In this document: piece after piece, positions 11,566 through 21,184 of the stretch
Layout: each line of letters opens with the position of its first letter
Numbering within the stretch: position 1 is the first letter of the stretch
DNA from: VRUE01 sp963705635
Lineage (GTDB): Bacteria > Actinomycetota > Thermoleophilia > Solirubrobacterales > 70-9
NCBI GenBank assembly: GCA_963705635.1
Contig: CAVPKH010000004.1
Span: 620,001 to 684,000 of the forward strand
DNA length: 64,000 nucleotides
Direction of reading: 5' to 3'
The notes under the pieces: generated by a model
The model's database searches: none
What the model was told of the DNA's origin: nothing
What the model saw: the letters and a program-made list of their open reading frames with translations, nothing else
Made by a program: the position numbers and the translations under genes

Positions 11566-14500
11566 CGGGCACCTCCCGTCCGCTTGTGGGCATCCCGTTT
11601 GGCACCGCTCCGGTGGCGTTTCTGGTGCTTCTGCTTGTGCCTGTGGGGTTTCTGCTTGTGCCTGTGGGCTTTCTGCGTATTTCCTCCGCCCCCAGCACGA
11701 TCCCGGTGCCGCCCGCAAGCGCGGACGGCGGCGAGGAGGAGGGGCCGTGGCACTCGTCGGCTGCAGCGCAGGGCGCCGGTGGCGGCACGAATGCGAAGCC
11801 GCCGTTCGTCCGGGCGTCATAGAACTTCATCTGTTCGCCGTTGCGGTCTTGGCCGACCAAGGTGTCGAAGGTGCCGAAGTAGACATCGGCGCCGTTGGCT
11901 GAAACGCCATAGAGGCCGGGGACCTGTCTGGATTCTTGCGCGGGCACACCGGTGCCAGTACCGGTGGTAATGAGCTGCGCGCGGCCCTCAACGAACTCGT
12001 AGACATCGGAGCCCGCGTGCTCCCTAAGGACGTCGGGACCCGAATTGGTGTCCCTTGGGTCAAGCGGCTCGGTGGTATCGAAGAAGACCCTGCCGTCATC
12101 GGTGATGAAGCGACCTCCCTCGCTGCCCAGGACATCCCCGGTTGGAGCCGAGCCGTCGGGTCTGCAGGAGACGCACTTCACCTCTTCGGCTTCAGCGTCG
12201 TAGCGATACATCTCGGCGTAGCCGTGACTGTCATATGCGGTGATGTTGCTGGTTGTGATGAATGCCGCGTAGCGCCCGTCGGGAGTGACCTGCAGCCTGC
12301 CGGCGGCGCCATTGCTGCATCGCGGAACCGCAAACTGCGCCGGGAGGCAGTAAGCATCGTCCTCGAGCGCGGCCACGAAGCGAACGCTTCCCGCATGGTG
12401 GACGTAAAGGTTCTCTTTGCCCGGCGCGCCTTTACCCGCCACTAGCTGCTCTGGGGAATAGAAGTAGATGTCGCCGCTTTTCGCTGCGATCGCGTTGTCG
12501 GTGTAGCCGGGATTGACGTTGTCCTCGGTCCAGCTACCCAAGCCTCCCCTGTTGCCTATGGCCGTTGAGATCGTCGAGTCGTCGTAGGTCTCAATGTCGC
12601 AATTCGTCGTCCAAGTCGAGACGCAGTTGTCGGTATTGCCGGCCGAAGCTGTGTTGCTGGTGGAGATACGGGTCAGCTGCGGGCCGCCTCCGTTCTCACT
12701 CCACATGTAGAGGTCCGTGCTTTCATCGGTGTCATCGCCGGTCAGCTGTTCGTTGCTGGTGAAGTAGACTTTGGTGCCATCAAGCGTTGCACCGATGTAT
12801 TTGACCGGCCTGCCCGCTGAGACGTCGTAGGTGATCGCATCGCTTATGCGCATATACAGGTGCGTCGGCTGACTTACAATCGGACATATCGTGTGGTAGC
12901 TGGTGCGCGGGTAGTCGAGCTGTTTGCATTTCGGCTTGGTCGTCGTTCCCATCAGAATGTGCGATCCATCTGAGGAAATCGCCGGGAACTGGATCAGCTC
13001 TTCGGGACCGCCTTTGGCACCGGGCTCCTGACCGATCGGTTCACCGTTTGGCAGCTTTGAAACCAGCCGCAGCGTGTTGTGGACGGTATCGTTGTCATAC
13101 GCCGACCCTGGCGCGGCGGTAAGTCCACCTTCTCCGTAGAGGCCCGACTGGGTCGAGAAGACGAAGTGGCTGAGGTCTTTGGAGGCGTCGACGTAGGTGC
13201 TACAGAAATAGGGCACCGGAATGTTGCCGACGACCCCGTCCGGGTAGGGGTGGGTGTTGGGATTCTGGGGGCAGGAGAAGTTCGTTTCACTCCCAGCCAC
13301 GTCGGCCGCCGAGGTCGGCCAGCGGTCGAGGAAATCGCCATGCGCGTTCCACAGGTAGGGCGCGTTGGAGCCGACGGCCGCTGTGTTGAAGTCACTAGAC
13401 CTTTGATCGCCGAACGCGCCAAAGACGCACTCCAAGGGGTTGCCCAGGTTCCAGTCGATGATCCGACTAAGCCCGGGATCGGCCATCACATCGTTTTGGA
13501 TCGTTGTCTCAAAGCCAGTCCCGCTGACGATCGGCCGGCCGCCCACGCAGCCGGCTTCTTCTGAGGACGGTCCGATGTAGCGGGTGCGCCAGCCTTCGGC
13601 ACCACGGCTGGCAACGTAAAGGTCGCCCAACGTGTTGATCGGGTTGCGGCCCGAACCGGGAATTGCCGCCAGCTTGCCGACAAAGGCCAGCCGCGACGGG
13701 TTGGTCGCGTAGGGGCTCTGCGGGCCACCGGTGACCAAGGTGGTCCCACCCGCATCTTCGGGGGAAACCAGCTCATAGGCGCGGCAATCGGGCAAATAGG
13801 CGGCTCCGGTCTGCTGGCGCACGGTCTGGTTGGGGCAGACCGGTGGATGGAAGGTGAAGGTCTGATCGGCACTGGTCGCCGTGCCGCTCGCGTTGGTGGC
13901 AACTACGCGAAAGTGATAGACGGTGTCCTGCAGCCCTTCGATGTGGTTCTGCACGGCTTCGCCCTGGTGCGATTGGCCGATGCTGATCTCCGCCGTGCTG
14001 GTGCCGTAGGCGGGGGTCGTGCCATATTCGAAGTGATAGGAGGTTGCGGTGCCCCGGGGGTTGATCAGAGCGCGCAGATCGGCTGAATCCACCGTTACAT
14101 TGCTCGAGGAAAAGGCTTCAATTTCGGGTCCCGCAGGCGACGTCGTGAAGCTCTTTGTTTCCTCCACGTCCGCCGTAAACGGCTTGACTGCGACCGCTTT
14201 CAGTTCGTAATCGGTATTGGGCGCCAAGCCGCCCACACCAACGCCGAAGGGCGCTGGGCTGGTGCCATTACCGACCGGTATGTCGGGGGTGTACGTCGTC
14301 CATATCGAGTCCGAGGCCTTTTTGAATTCAACCCGGTAGGTGGTCCGGGTTTTGTCCGGTGCACCGGTGGTGTCGGGATAGCTGGTTCCTGGCCCATTGG
14401 GGTTGATCGTTCCGGAGATGGTCCCTCCCGTAGCGGTAACGTCCGAAACCCCATTGAGCGCCAAAGTAGGCGCCGGTCCGGGGGGGCCGAAAATGATGAG

Positions 14501-17155
14501 CTTGGTGCCATTGCCGAGAAAGTATGGATGGCCGGTATCTACATTGACCGTGAGGGATGAATCGCGATCGCTGGTGCCGCCAACCCCTCTGCATGGATCG
14601 CTCGTTCCAATCACCGTGCCGCTGGAATCCAACTCCTGGATCCGCGCCTCGGCTAGTGAGAGACTGCCGTCAGCGCATGTGGTGAAGAACAATGGAAAGT
14701 ACTTGGCGACGAAAACGTGGTCCCCAGGGCCGATCCCAATGTCAAATGGCGCTTCTTCAGCTCTGATTCCGCCCGGCCCGCCAACGGTCGTGATTGCCAC
14801 GCTCGCGGTGTTGGCGCCCGGCCCACTGCCGCCGCTCAGCGGCGTCGCGCCGGCGACGGCGGTGATCGGAGCTGGGTTGGTATGAGCAAGTTGGCCACCG
14901 TCGAATGCAATCTGATATGGCGCCGGTCCGCCGGCACTGCCGGGACCGCCGCTGACGCTGACCGAGCCGCTTTCACCGCCGATCGAGGGCAACGAGTTGA
15001 GGGCGGATTCGACTTCGCTGGCGCCGACGTCATAAGGAAGATCGGAGGTTTTGTAAGGACGATTGGAGACGATCGCCCGACCCGCTTGCGTATAGGGGAT
15101 CGGCTTCGAGACAGTGAGGGTGTTGGCGCCAACCGCGACAATTGACTCGCCGACGGGGAACGGGTACCCGCCGCCGAAAATGTCGACCGGCTGGCCGACC
15201 GCAAATTCGCCAGTACCGGTGCTGACGTTGGTGATCGTCGTCGAGCCAGCCGTGACATCTCCGCTTCCCGTTGTGCCATTGAATTCGGAGCCGAAGGAGA
15301 GATAGAACTGGCCGGCTCCAGCATTGACCGTCAAGGCCTGGATCTCGTCGGTGCCGAAGAGCGAAGGGGTGAGCGCAAGTCCGCCCGCGGGAGTGAACTT
15401 TTGCACGCGATTATTGGGTGCTCCGAACTGACTCCGCGGTTCCACCGTGTAGATGGCGCCGCTGGAGTCCTCGGCAAGACCACTCGGGAAGGCGAACTGA
15501 CCGACGCCCATGCCCGGTGTGCCAGCCTGGCAGGTATGACCCGATGCAGCGCTGCAGACCTCAAAGCCGGTTGATGGGTCGGTGGCATCGACATCCCAGC
15601 CAAAGGCGCGGACGAAAGCGCCGGTGTCAGTGAACTCCTCTACCCGATGGTTTGATGAATCGAGGACGAGGACATCACCGGCGTTGGGCGCGGTAGCTGG
15701 CGCTACGGCGACGGACGGAGGTCCTTCTCCACCAAACGCTCCTGCCGTTTGGGCTGATGTGCCAATCTTGCAGGCGTCCTCTGCTTTGCATATCTCATAG
15801 CTTCCACCGGTGGAAGTGGTTGCGATGTCAATCGACTTGCTGCCGCTGCTAACCGTTAGGCCGTTGGAATTGGAGACCAGAGGTTCACCGATGTCATCGC
15901 CGCCGAGCTGACCGTGGAAGGTGATCAGATAGGGATTGGAGCCCGTCAGGTCGCCTGGGCCACCGGTAACGCTGACCGAGCTATAGTCGCCGCCGATTTC
16001 CGCGAGGTTGTCGAGCGCTGTTTCAACAGCAGCGGGGGTTGCGTCAAAAGGAATCGGCGGGGTGCGTTCCGCTGTGGCATTGAAGGTGGGGCGATAGCCG
16101 AGGGTGAAGGTGCCGCCATCGGCGGTAACCGTGATGCTCTTTGTCTCATCGGGCCCGGCGCTGTCATCAGGACCGGATGCAACGACATCCTGACCCCACG
16201 CACGCAGGAATCGTCCGCTTGCCGAGTAGGCTTCGATGCGGCTCATATTGGACACATAGACCTCGCCGCTTGCCTGATCGACGGCTATTCTCTTCGGACT
16301 CGATAGGCTGCCAGCCAGTCCAGCCTGATGACTGAATTGGGGGCTATCGGGCGCGGCGCCACCGTTTGAGTTGGTGCATTCGTCTCCGCTTGCCGGGCTG
16401 CAAATCTCAAAGCCATAGCCGCCGCGCACGGTGGTGTAGGTGCTGGCTGTTGCGGCGCCGCCGCTGAGCGGAATGCCGCCGTTGGTGGCTTTGAGCAGCG
16501 GCTGCGCCGCCCCGGCAAGCGAACCTTCGAAGCTGACGATGTATGGGGTCGTACCGCCAGCGCCTCCGGGGCCGCCGCTGACGCTGACACCACCCGGACC
16601 GACCGAGGGCAGCGCATTGAGCGCAGATTCGACTTGCACCGCCGTCGCGTTTGCCGCAATGTCAGCGGTACCGTCACCGCTGAAGCTGAGTTTGAAGGCG
16701 CCGCCAGTTGCATCGACCCTCACCGCTTGGACCTCATTGGCGTTGTCGGGACCGCTTTTGACCACACCGGGTCCCCAGAGGCGGATGAACTGATCAGAAG
16801 CCGAGAACTGCTGGATGCGCCCAAACGAAGGTTCACGCCCCTTGTCGAATATGTAGACATCGCCGGGAGAGGCTTCGCCGCTTCCGGCGCCGTTGACGGC
16901 AGCGCCGCCGGGACTGACGAAAACGTTGGGTTCTTCAGCTCGACATTCGAAGCTCGAACAGATTTCGAGCGGGAAGTAGCCGACGACGCTGCTCGAGGCC
17001 TGGGTCATCGCGGCGGCGATCAGAGCCGCCGTGAAGATGATTGCCAAGAGGGGTGGGAAGAGAGCTCGACGACGTACTCGTGTGGGCGGGCAGGCGGGAG
17101 TTGAGGATGTGGCGCCGCGATGATCGCGGAGGCCCGGTGCCGACGGTTTCCTCAC
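11562..17155 (-). CDS. Giant secreted NHL/FN3-like/TolB-like propeller protein, copy 1
   Basis: About 1865 residues; first gene of the operon. The GTG at 17155 has a strong site (AAGGAGAGG, 5 nt upstream). A long Arg-rich n-region leads to a hydrophobic export segment, LFPPLLAIIFTAALIAAAM. The N-terminal half mixes NHL-like strands with three inserted repeats of the form ALNALPSVG...VSVSGGPG (near residues 193, 397 and 733). Two FN3-like segments follow (INPNG, INPRG; 915-1060), then RQQTGAAYLPDCRAYELVS (about 1122) and TolB/WD40-like repeats (SSDGSHILMG, TPDGRYAAF, SANGADVYFG). Near 11690 the frame probably lost one G in a G run: the downstream frame gives a His/Lys tail (HRHKQKPHRHKQKHQKRH) and stops in the ATGA overlap with the next gene. 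Role: probable surface protein, function unknown. Confidence 0.8.
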
Positions 17156-17291
17156 GAATACCTCTCCTTGTCCCGTGAGCCCCTCTGCCCGCCGCTTCCC
17201 TTAGCGGCTTCCGCGAGGCTCGGTTGTCCCTGTGTCCCTGTTGGTGCTTCTTGGAGATACCGTCTTCGTTCCTATGAGAAGACGTTGCCGG

Positions 17292-17320
17292 ATGTAAACA
17301 CGCGAATTCGCATTTGTCAA
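17292..17320 (-). promoter_or_regulatory. Candidate sigma-A promoter with internal palindrome
   Basis: On the minus strand TTGACA (17315-17320) is a perfect -35 box, followed after 17 nt by TTACAT (17292-17297) as a weaker -10. The spacer contains a 10-bp perfect palindrome, GCGAATTCGC (17302-17311), a plausible repressor site. Transcription from here would give a leader of about 130 nt before the GTG at 17155. This is the only strong promoter-like signal I see for the six-gene secreted-protein operon. Confidence 0.45.
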
Positions 17321-17414
17321 GATACGCACGTGGTATTGCTGAAGAAGTGCCTCATTTGCAGGAAGTTCGGCCCAGAGAGATTTTTGGCGAACGCTGGACC
17401 GAGGGGATATGACA

Positions 17415-17458
17415 ATCGAACCGGCGTCTAAGCCGGTTCGATCGGGGCCTATCGGCCC
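17415..17458 (-). terminator. Tandem hairpins after TetR gene
   Basis: Directly after the TetR stop (minus strand) lie two hairpins. GGGCC-TATC-GGCCC is at 17445-17458. A perfect 10-bp stem, ATCGAACCGG / CCGGTTCGAT with an 8-nt loop, is at 17415-17442. There is no T tract, so this is a terminator candidate on stem strength and position only. Confidence 0.4.
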
Positions 17459-17461
17459 GGT

Positions 17462-18199
17462 CTACGCGCCCGCTTGCTTGCGCCGCGCTTCGAGCGGCTC
17501 GGGCGCCGGTTCTTGCTCCGGCTCGAAGGCGATGACCTGCCCCTCCTTGGGACCAGGCTCGCTCCGTCGGTAGAAAGCGAGGACGTACTCGGCCAAGGGC
17601 GTGGAGAGATCTCGCAGCTGGCCCCCCCTCCCCCGCAACACCTCACTGGCGACCCGCGAGGCAATGCCGCCAACGATTACACCCTCAACCTCAGGTGCAG
17701 GGCTAGATTGGGAAGGCTCGGGAGCAGCGGCGCGCAGCAGCGTGCCGTAACGCTGCAGCCACTGGTGGTAGCGGAGGGCGATCTCCTCTCCCGCGGAGGG
17801 CGCCTCGACGAAGAGAAGCCTTGCCAAGTCGGGCTCGGCGGTCAGCGCCTCCAGCCCAGCCGCCAGCGAGCGCTCCACCCGCTCTTCGAGCGTGGAGCCC
17901 TCCTCGCAGGGCATGGCGACGATCTCGAACAGCCGCTCGTGGCCAACCTCGTGGGCGACGGAGACGCAGTCCTGCTTGTCGCTGAAGCTCTTGTAGAAGG
18001 CGTTGCGGGAGACGGCCGCTGCCTTGACGATGTCGGCGACCGAGGTGGCTTCGTAGCCGCGCTTCGCGACCACCCCCGGCACGGCGGCGAGCAAGCGCTC
18101 GCGCTGGTCGCGCACCACTTCCTCTGGGGCAAGCGCGTGGCGCCCGCGCGGCAGACGACGCGGTGCGGTGGATTTGGATCTGGCGCTTGCCTTGGCCAT
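17462..18199 (-). CDS. TetR/AcrR-family transcriptional regulator
   Basis: 245 residues. An N-terminal helix-turn-helix is clear: QRERLLAAVPGVVAKRGYEA followed by TSVADIVKAAAVSRNAFYKS and FSDKQDC, the usual TetR signature (about residues 30-80). The C-terminal half is a helical ligand domain with no close match I can name; the tail is rich in Glu and Pro. The start ATG at 18199 has no clear Shine-Dalgarno sequence. Its own promoter (TTGACC-18-TAGACT) and a 13-bp dyad between promoter and start suggest autorepression. It lies beside the surface-protein operon in the same orientation, so it could control that operon, but nothing in the sequence proves this. Confidence 0.88.
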   Translation of the reverse strand: MAKASARSKSTAPRRLPRGRHALAPEEVVRDQRERLLAAVPGVVAKRGYEATSVADIVKAAAVSRNAFYKSFSDKQDCVSVAHEVGHERLFEIVAMPCEEGSTLEERVERSLAAGLEALTAEPDLARLLFVEAPSAGEEIALRYHQWLQRYGTLLRAAAPEPSQSSPAPEVEGVIVGGIASRVASEVLRGRGGQLRDLSTPLAEYVLAFYRRSEPGPKEGQVIAFEPEQEPAPEPLEARRKQAGA

Positions 18200-18208
18200 A
18201 TTCGAAAT

Positions 18209-18260
18209 ACGGACTATCCGTTACACGTACAGTCTAGTTCTTAAATATGTCCTGGGTCAA
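18209..18260 (-). promoter_or_regulatory. TetR-gene promoter and candidate operator
   Basis: On the minus strand TTGACC (18255-18260) and TAGACT (18231-18236) are spaced 18 nt and form a good sigma-A-type promoter. Just downstream, between it and the ATG, is a perfect dyad ACGGA-CTA-TCCGT (18209-18221), ten bases before the start codon. Position over the transcript start fits an autorepressor site. Confidence 0.5.
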
Positions 18261-18281
18261 CAGGAGGCTCGCCGCGCAACG

Positions 18282-18309
18282 AAAAAGGCCCGCTCTCGCG
18301 GGCCTTTTT
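18282..18309 (-). terminator. Intrinsic terminator, possibly bidirectional
   Basis: Stem GGCCCGC / GCGGGCC with loop TCTC, flanked by five A on one side and five T on the other. It lies 20 nt after the htpX stop on the minus strand. The symmetrical A/T flanks would let it act in both directions. It is the only textbook intrinsic terminator in the window. Confidence 0.85.
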
Positions 18310-18329
18310 CAGCGTTCCTAAAACCGACC

Positions 18330-19190
18330 TCAGCCGAGGCTGGGGCGCATCTGGCGCAGCCTTTTGACCCGCTCCTCGATCGGGGGGTGGGTCGAGAAGA
18401 GGCCGGCGATGCCCTTGCTGGAGAAGGGCTTGACGATGTAGAGCGGCTCGGCCGCCTGGTTGACCTGCATCGGCATGTCCGCCGCCCCTTGCTCGAGCCG
18501 CAGCAGGGCGCTGGCCAGGGACTCTGGGTTGCCGCAGATTTCCGCCCCGCCGGCGTCGGCCGCGTACTCGCGCTGGCGCGAGATCGAGAGCTGGATGATG
18601 CTCGCCGCGATCGGCGCCAAAAGGACCATCGCCAGCGAGGCGACGAGGCTGAGCGGCGAGTCGTCGTCGTTGCCGAACCACATGAACATGTAGGCGAGGT
18701 AGGTGATCGCCGCGCCGATCGCCGCGGCGACCGACTGGATCAGGATGTCGCGGTGCTGGACGTGAGCGAGCTCGTGGGCGAGCACGCCGCGCAGCTCGTC
18801 CTCGGAGAGCAGCTTGGTGATCCCGCGGGTGACGGCGACGGCCGCGTGCTGGGGGTTGCGCCCGGTGGCGAAGGCGTTGGGCTGGTCCTGGGGGATCATG
18901 TAGAGGCGCGGCATCGGCAGGCCGGCGCGGGTCGAGAGTTCGCGGACGATCTCGTAGAGCCGCGGCGCTTCCGATTCGTCGATCGGCTGGGCGCGGCTCA
19001 TCTTCAGCGCCAGTTTGTCGCTGAAGAAGTAGGAGCCGAGGTTAATCAGCAGGGCGATGCCGAGGAACAGGGCCGCCGTGCTGGGGCCGCCGATCAGGGC
19101 GCCGATCACGACCAGCAGGCCGGATAGGGACGCCAGCAGGATCGTCGTGCGCAGGGTGGCGCCGAAAGTGGACTGCTTGGTGGTCTTCAT
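18330..19190 (-). CDS. htpX: HtpX-like M48 membrane zinc metalloprotease
   Basis: 286 residues, the usual length. Two N-terminal membrane segments (LRTTILLASLSGLLVVIGAL and AALFLGIALLINLGSYFF) precede the protease domain. The zinc site is HELAH (about residue 138), with the third ligand in SRQREYAADAGG. Two further hydrophobic segments (AAAIGAAITYLAYMFMW; SLVASLAMVLLAPIAA) lie between them. The family degrades misfolded membrane proteins with its active site facing the cytoplasm. The C-terminal FSTHPPIEERVKRL motif is typical. GAGGAG lies 10 nt before the ATG. It is monocistronic and followed by a strong terminator. Confidence 0.95.
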   Translation of the reverse strand: MKTTKQSTFGATLRTTILLASLSGLLVVIGALIGGPSTAALFLGIALLINLGSYFFSDKLALKMSRAQPIDESEAPRLYEIVRELSTRAGLPMPRLYMIPQDQPNAFATGRNPQHAAVAVTRGITKLLSEDELRGVLAHELAHVQHRDILIQSVAAAIGAAITYLAYMFMWFGNDDDSPLSLVASLAMVLLAPIAASIIQLSISRQREYAADAGGAEICGNPESLASALLRLEQGAADMPMQVNQAAEPLYIVKPFSSKGIAGLFSTHPPIEERVKRLRQMRPSLG

Positions 19191-19338
19191 CGAGTCGTTG
19201 CTCCTCGGGTCGCTTTACGCCGTGCTTCAGGGATTGTCGTCGCCAGGGCCGGCAATGGCCATAGGTGGCAACCCCCATAGGCCTCGGTGACGCCACCCAG
19301 TGCTTCTAGGCTTGACCGGTGCAACCGGTGACCCCGAG

Positions 19339-20222
19339 ATGACGACCGCGGTAATCGTCGTGCTGCTTGCGGTGGTGTCGGGCCTGGCCGTCAACCTGAT
19401 CGCGTTGCGCCGTCGCTTCGCTCCCTTGGAGAAGCTGATCGAGGAGATGGAGAAGGTCGACCTGAGTCGGCCCGGGCCGCTCCTCCCCCGCTCGATCGAC
19501 GGCGTCGGCGAGACCGAGGAGGTGGAGCGGATCGAGCTCGCCTTCCTGCGCATGATGCGACGCCTCGAAGCCGAGCGGCGGCGGGCGGGAAGCGCCGCAC
19601 TGCAGGCCCAGGAGCAGGAGCGGGCGCGCGTCGCCCGCGATCTCCACGACGAGGTGAACCAGTCGCTGACCGGCCTGCTGCTGCGGCTCGAGGCGGTCCG
19701 CGAGGCGGCGCCCCCCGAGCTGGAGGCGGAGCTGGCGCGAGACCAAGGCGCTCGCCAACCAGGCGATGCGGGAGCTGCTCTCGCTCGCCCGCCAGCTGCG
19801 CCCGACGGCGCTCGACGACCTCGGCCTGAAGGCGGCAACCGCGGGGCAGGTCGAGCAGCTCGCCCGGGGGGAGATCGAGGCCAGAGTTCGACGCGGAGGG
19901 CGACTTCTCCGGCCTCGACGACGACGCCCAGCTGGTCGTCTACCGGGTCGCCCAGGAGGCCCTCTCCAACGCCACCCGCCACAGCGGCGCCGATCACGTC
20001 GCGGTGGAGCTGCGGCGCAACGACAAGGACGGGGGCGTCGAGCTGGAGGTCAGCGACGACGGTCGTGGCTTCGCCTTCGACGAGTCCGAGGGCGGGCTCG
20101 GCATCGGCGGCATGCGCGAGCGCGCCCTGCTGATCGGCGGCAAGCTGACGATCGAGTCCCGACCCGGGCATGGCACCACTGTCCGCCTCAGCGTCCCGGC
20201 CCTGCCTTTCGACGCCGCTTAG
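19339..20222 (+). CDS. NarL-type sensor histidine kinase, frameshifted
   Basis: 293 residues after removing two inserted bases (near 19743 and 19883). It starts MTTAVIVVLLAVVSGLAVN, one membrane segment, then a HAMP-like stretch and coiled coil. The HisKA_3 H-box is ERARVARDLHDEVNQSLTG. The ATPase domain has the N-box region AQEALSNATRHSGADHV, DDGRGF and GGLGIGGMRERA. No extracytoplasmic sensor domain is present, so it probably senses through a partner or the membrane. Its natural partner is the NarL response regulator at 21185, but an opposite-strand gene lies between them. Its TAG overlaps the stop of that convergent gene. Confidence 0.85.
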
Positions 20223-21124
20223 CTGCGTCGCGGGCTTGCGAGCCTCGCGGCCAGGACCTCCGCCACATGGGCCGGCTCCCCGTCCAGCAGTCGTTCGGAG
20301 AGTCGCAGCACCTCGAAACCACTGCGCATCAGCCCAAGTTCCCGAGCACGATCGTCCTGAAACGCCACTTCACCGCGGTGATAGAGGTAACTGTCGGTTT
20401 CGACCACGAGCCCCCTTTCTCTCCAGAGGAAGTCAACGAGGTAAGGGCCGATGCGAACGTTGACCTCGGGCGGGGGCAGTCGGTGGCGGCGGCAGAGCAT
20501 CAGGAAGTCCCCCTCCAAATCGCTTCGGGTTCGAACCTTGGCGTCCCTGTCGCCGATCGGCAGGCCAAGCACGTTTGCCTGGCGGATCGCCTTGCGCAGT
20601 TCGCGACCGGCGATCACACCGCTGCGGCGAGCTGAGATCGCTTCGCGCAGATCCGCAATCGTCCGCTCTGGGGTGGTGACGGGAATCCCACGATCAAGCG
20701 TCACATCGCTGGGCACGAGGGAGAGCGAGCGGTGGACCCGGATACCGGCACGCCGCGCCCTGCCTCCATCGCCCTTGACGATGACGTCGCTGGGAGCCCG
20801 ATTGACCGGGAGCAAGCCCCATAGTGAAAGCGCGCTGCGGTGGCTCACGGCCGCCCCCCAGTGCTCGAGGACCGGCCCGCCGCCGCGCGGTCCCCCGCCG
20901 AGCGCCAGCACAGCTGCCATCCAGCGGCCCTCCGGCGACAGCGCCAGATGTCCCAATGCATAGACGCCCCGATGCACGCGGTGCATCTGCCCCAAGGCCG
21001 CTCTCGCCCGGACAGCATCTTCGCTGACCCCGCAGCGACGCAGCTGGCCGATCGAGACCACCCCATGTTGCCTCTCGGCGATTCTCGCCACCAGAACGCC
21101 GGGCTTGGCGACTTTCCCGTCCAT
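20219..21124 (-). CDS. AbiEi-type winged-helix and DUF559 nuclease-like protein
   Basis: 301 residues. The N-terminal 60 residues (RQHGVVSIGQLRRCGVSEDA then MHRVHRGVYALGH) match the AbiEi antitoxin-type winged helix. The C-terminus (RSDLEGDFLMLCRRH, NVRIGPYLVDFLW, GLVVETDSYLYH, DDRARELGLMRSGFEVLRL) is the DUF559, Vsr-like restriction-endonuclease fold with its E...D...ExD residues. No AbiEii toxin is adjacent, so this is an orphan; such proteins are multicopy in Thermoleophilia. The ATG at 21124 lies in the loop of a 20-bp inverted repeat. The gene sits between a kinase and its likely response regulator on the opposite strand, suggesting insertion. A longer open frame extends upstream but only shadows the response regulator. 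Confidence 0.85.
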   Translation of the reverse strand: MDGKVAKPGVLVARIAERQHGVVSIGQLRRCGVSEDAVRARAALGQMHRVHRGVYALGHLALSPEGRWMAAVLALGGGPRGGGPVLEHWGAAVSHRSALSLWGLLPVNRAPSDVIVKGDGGRARRAGIRVHRSLSLVPSDVTLDRGIPVTTPERTIADLREAISARRSGVIAGRELRKAIRQANVLGLPIGDRDAKVRTRSDLEGDFLMLCRRHRLPPPEVNVRIGPYLVDFLWRERGLVVETDSYLYHRGEVAFQDDRARELGLMRSGFEVLRLSERLLDGEPAHVAEVLAARLASPRRS

Positions 21125-21147
21125 TTCACGGGTAAGTCGCCAAGCCC
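21101..21147. repeat. 20-bp inverted repeat around the DUF559 start codon
   Basis: Arms GGGCTTGGCGACTTTCCCGT (21101-21120) and ACGGGTAAGTCGCCAAGCCC (21128-21147) pair at 19 of 20 positions, with loop CCATTTC. The minus-strand ATG of the AbiEi/DUF559 gene is in the loop, so its first codons pair with the 5' leader. Confidence 0.85.
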
Positions 21148-21184
21148 CCGGTCTCTCCCCCACCACGGCTGGGAAACTGGGCAG

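Larger units (their letters stand above)
17156..17461. other. Intergenic region between TetR gene and surface operon
   Basis: About 306 bases without a gene. It holds the 5' leader and candidate promoter of the surface-protein operon and the hairpins just after the TetR stop codon. Open frames on either strand have neither a ribosome site nor a recognisable product. Confidence 0.6.

Noticed and set aside
11566..11820. 85-residue N-terminal extension of the 8716-11565 protein
   Set aside because: It lies in the shadow of the His/Lys tail of the preceding gene; the signal peptide and ribosome site fix the start at 11565.
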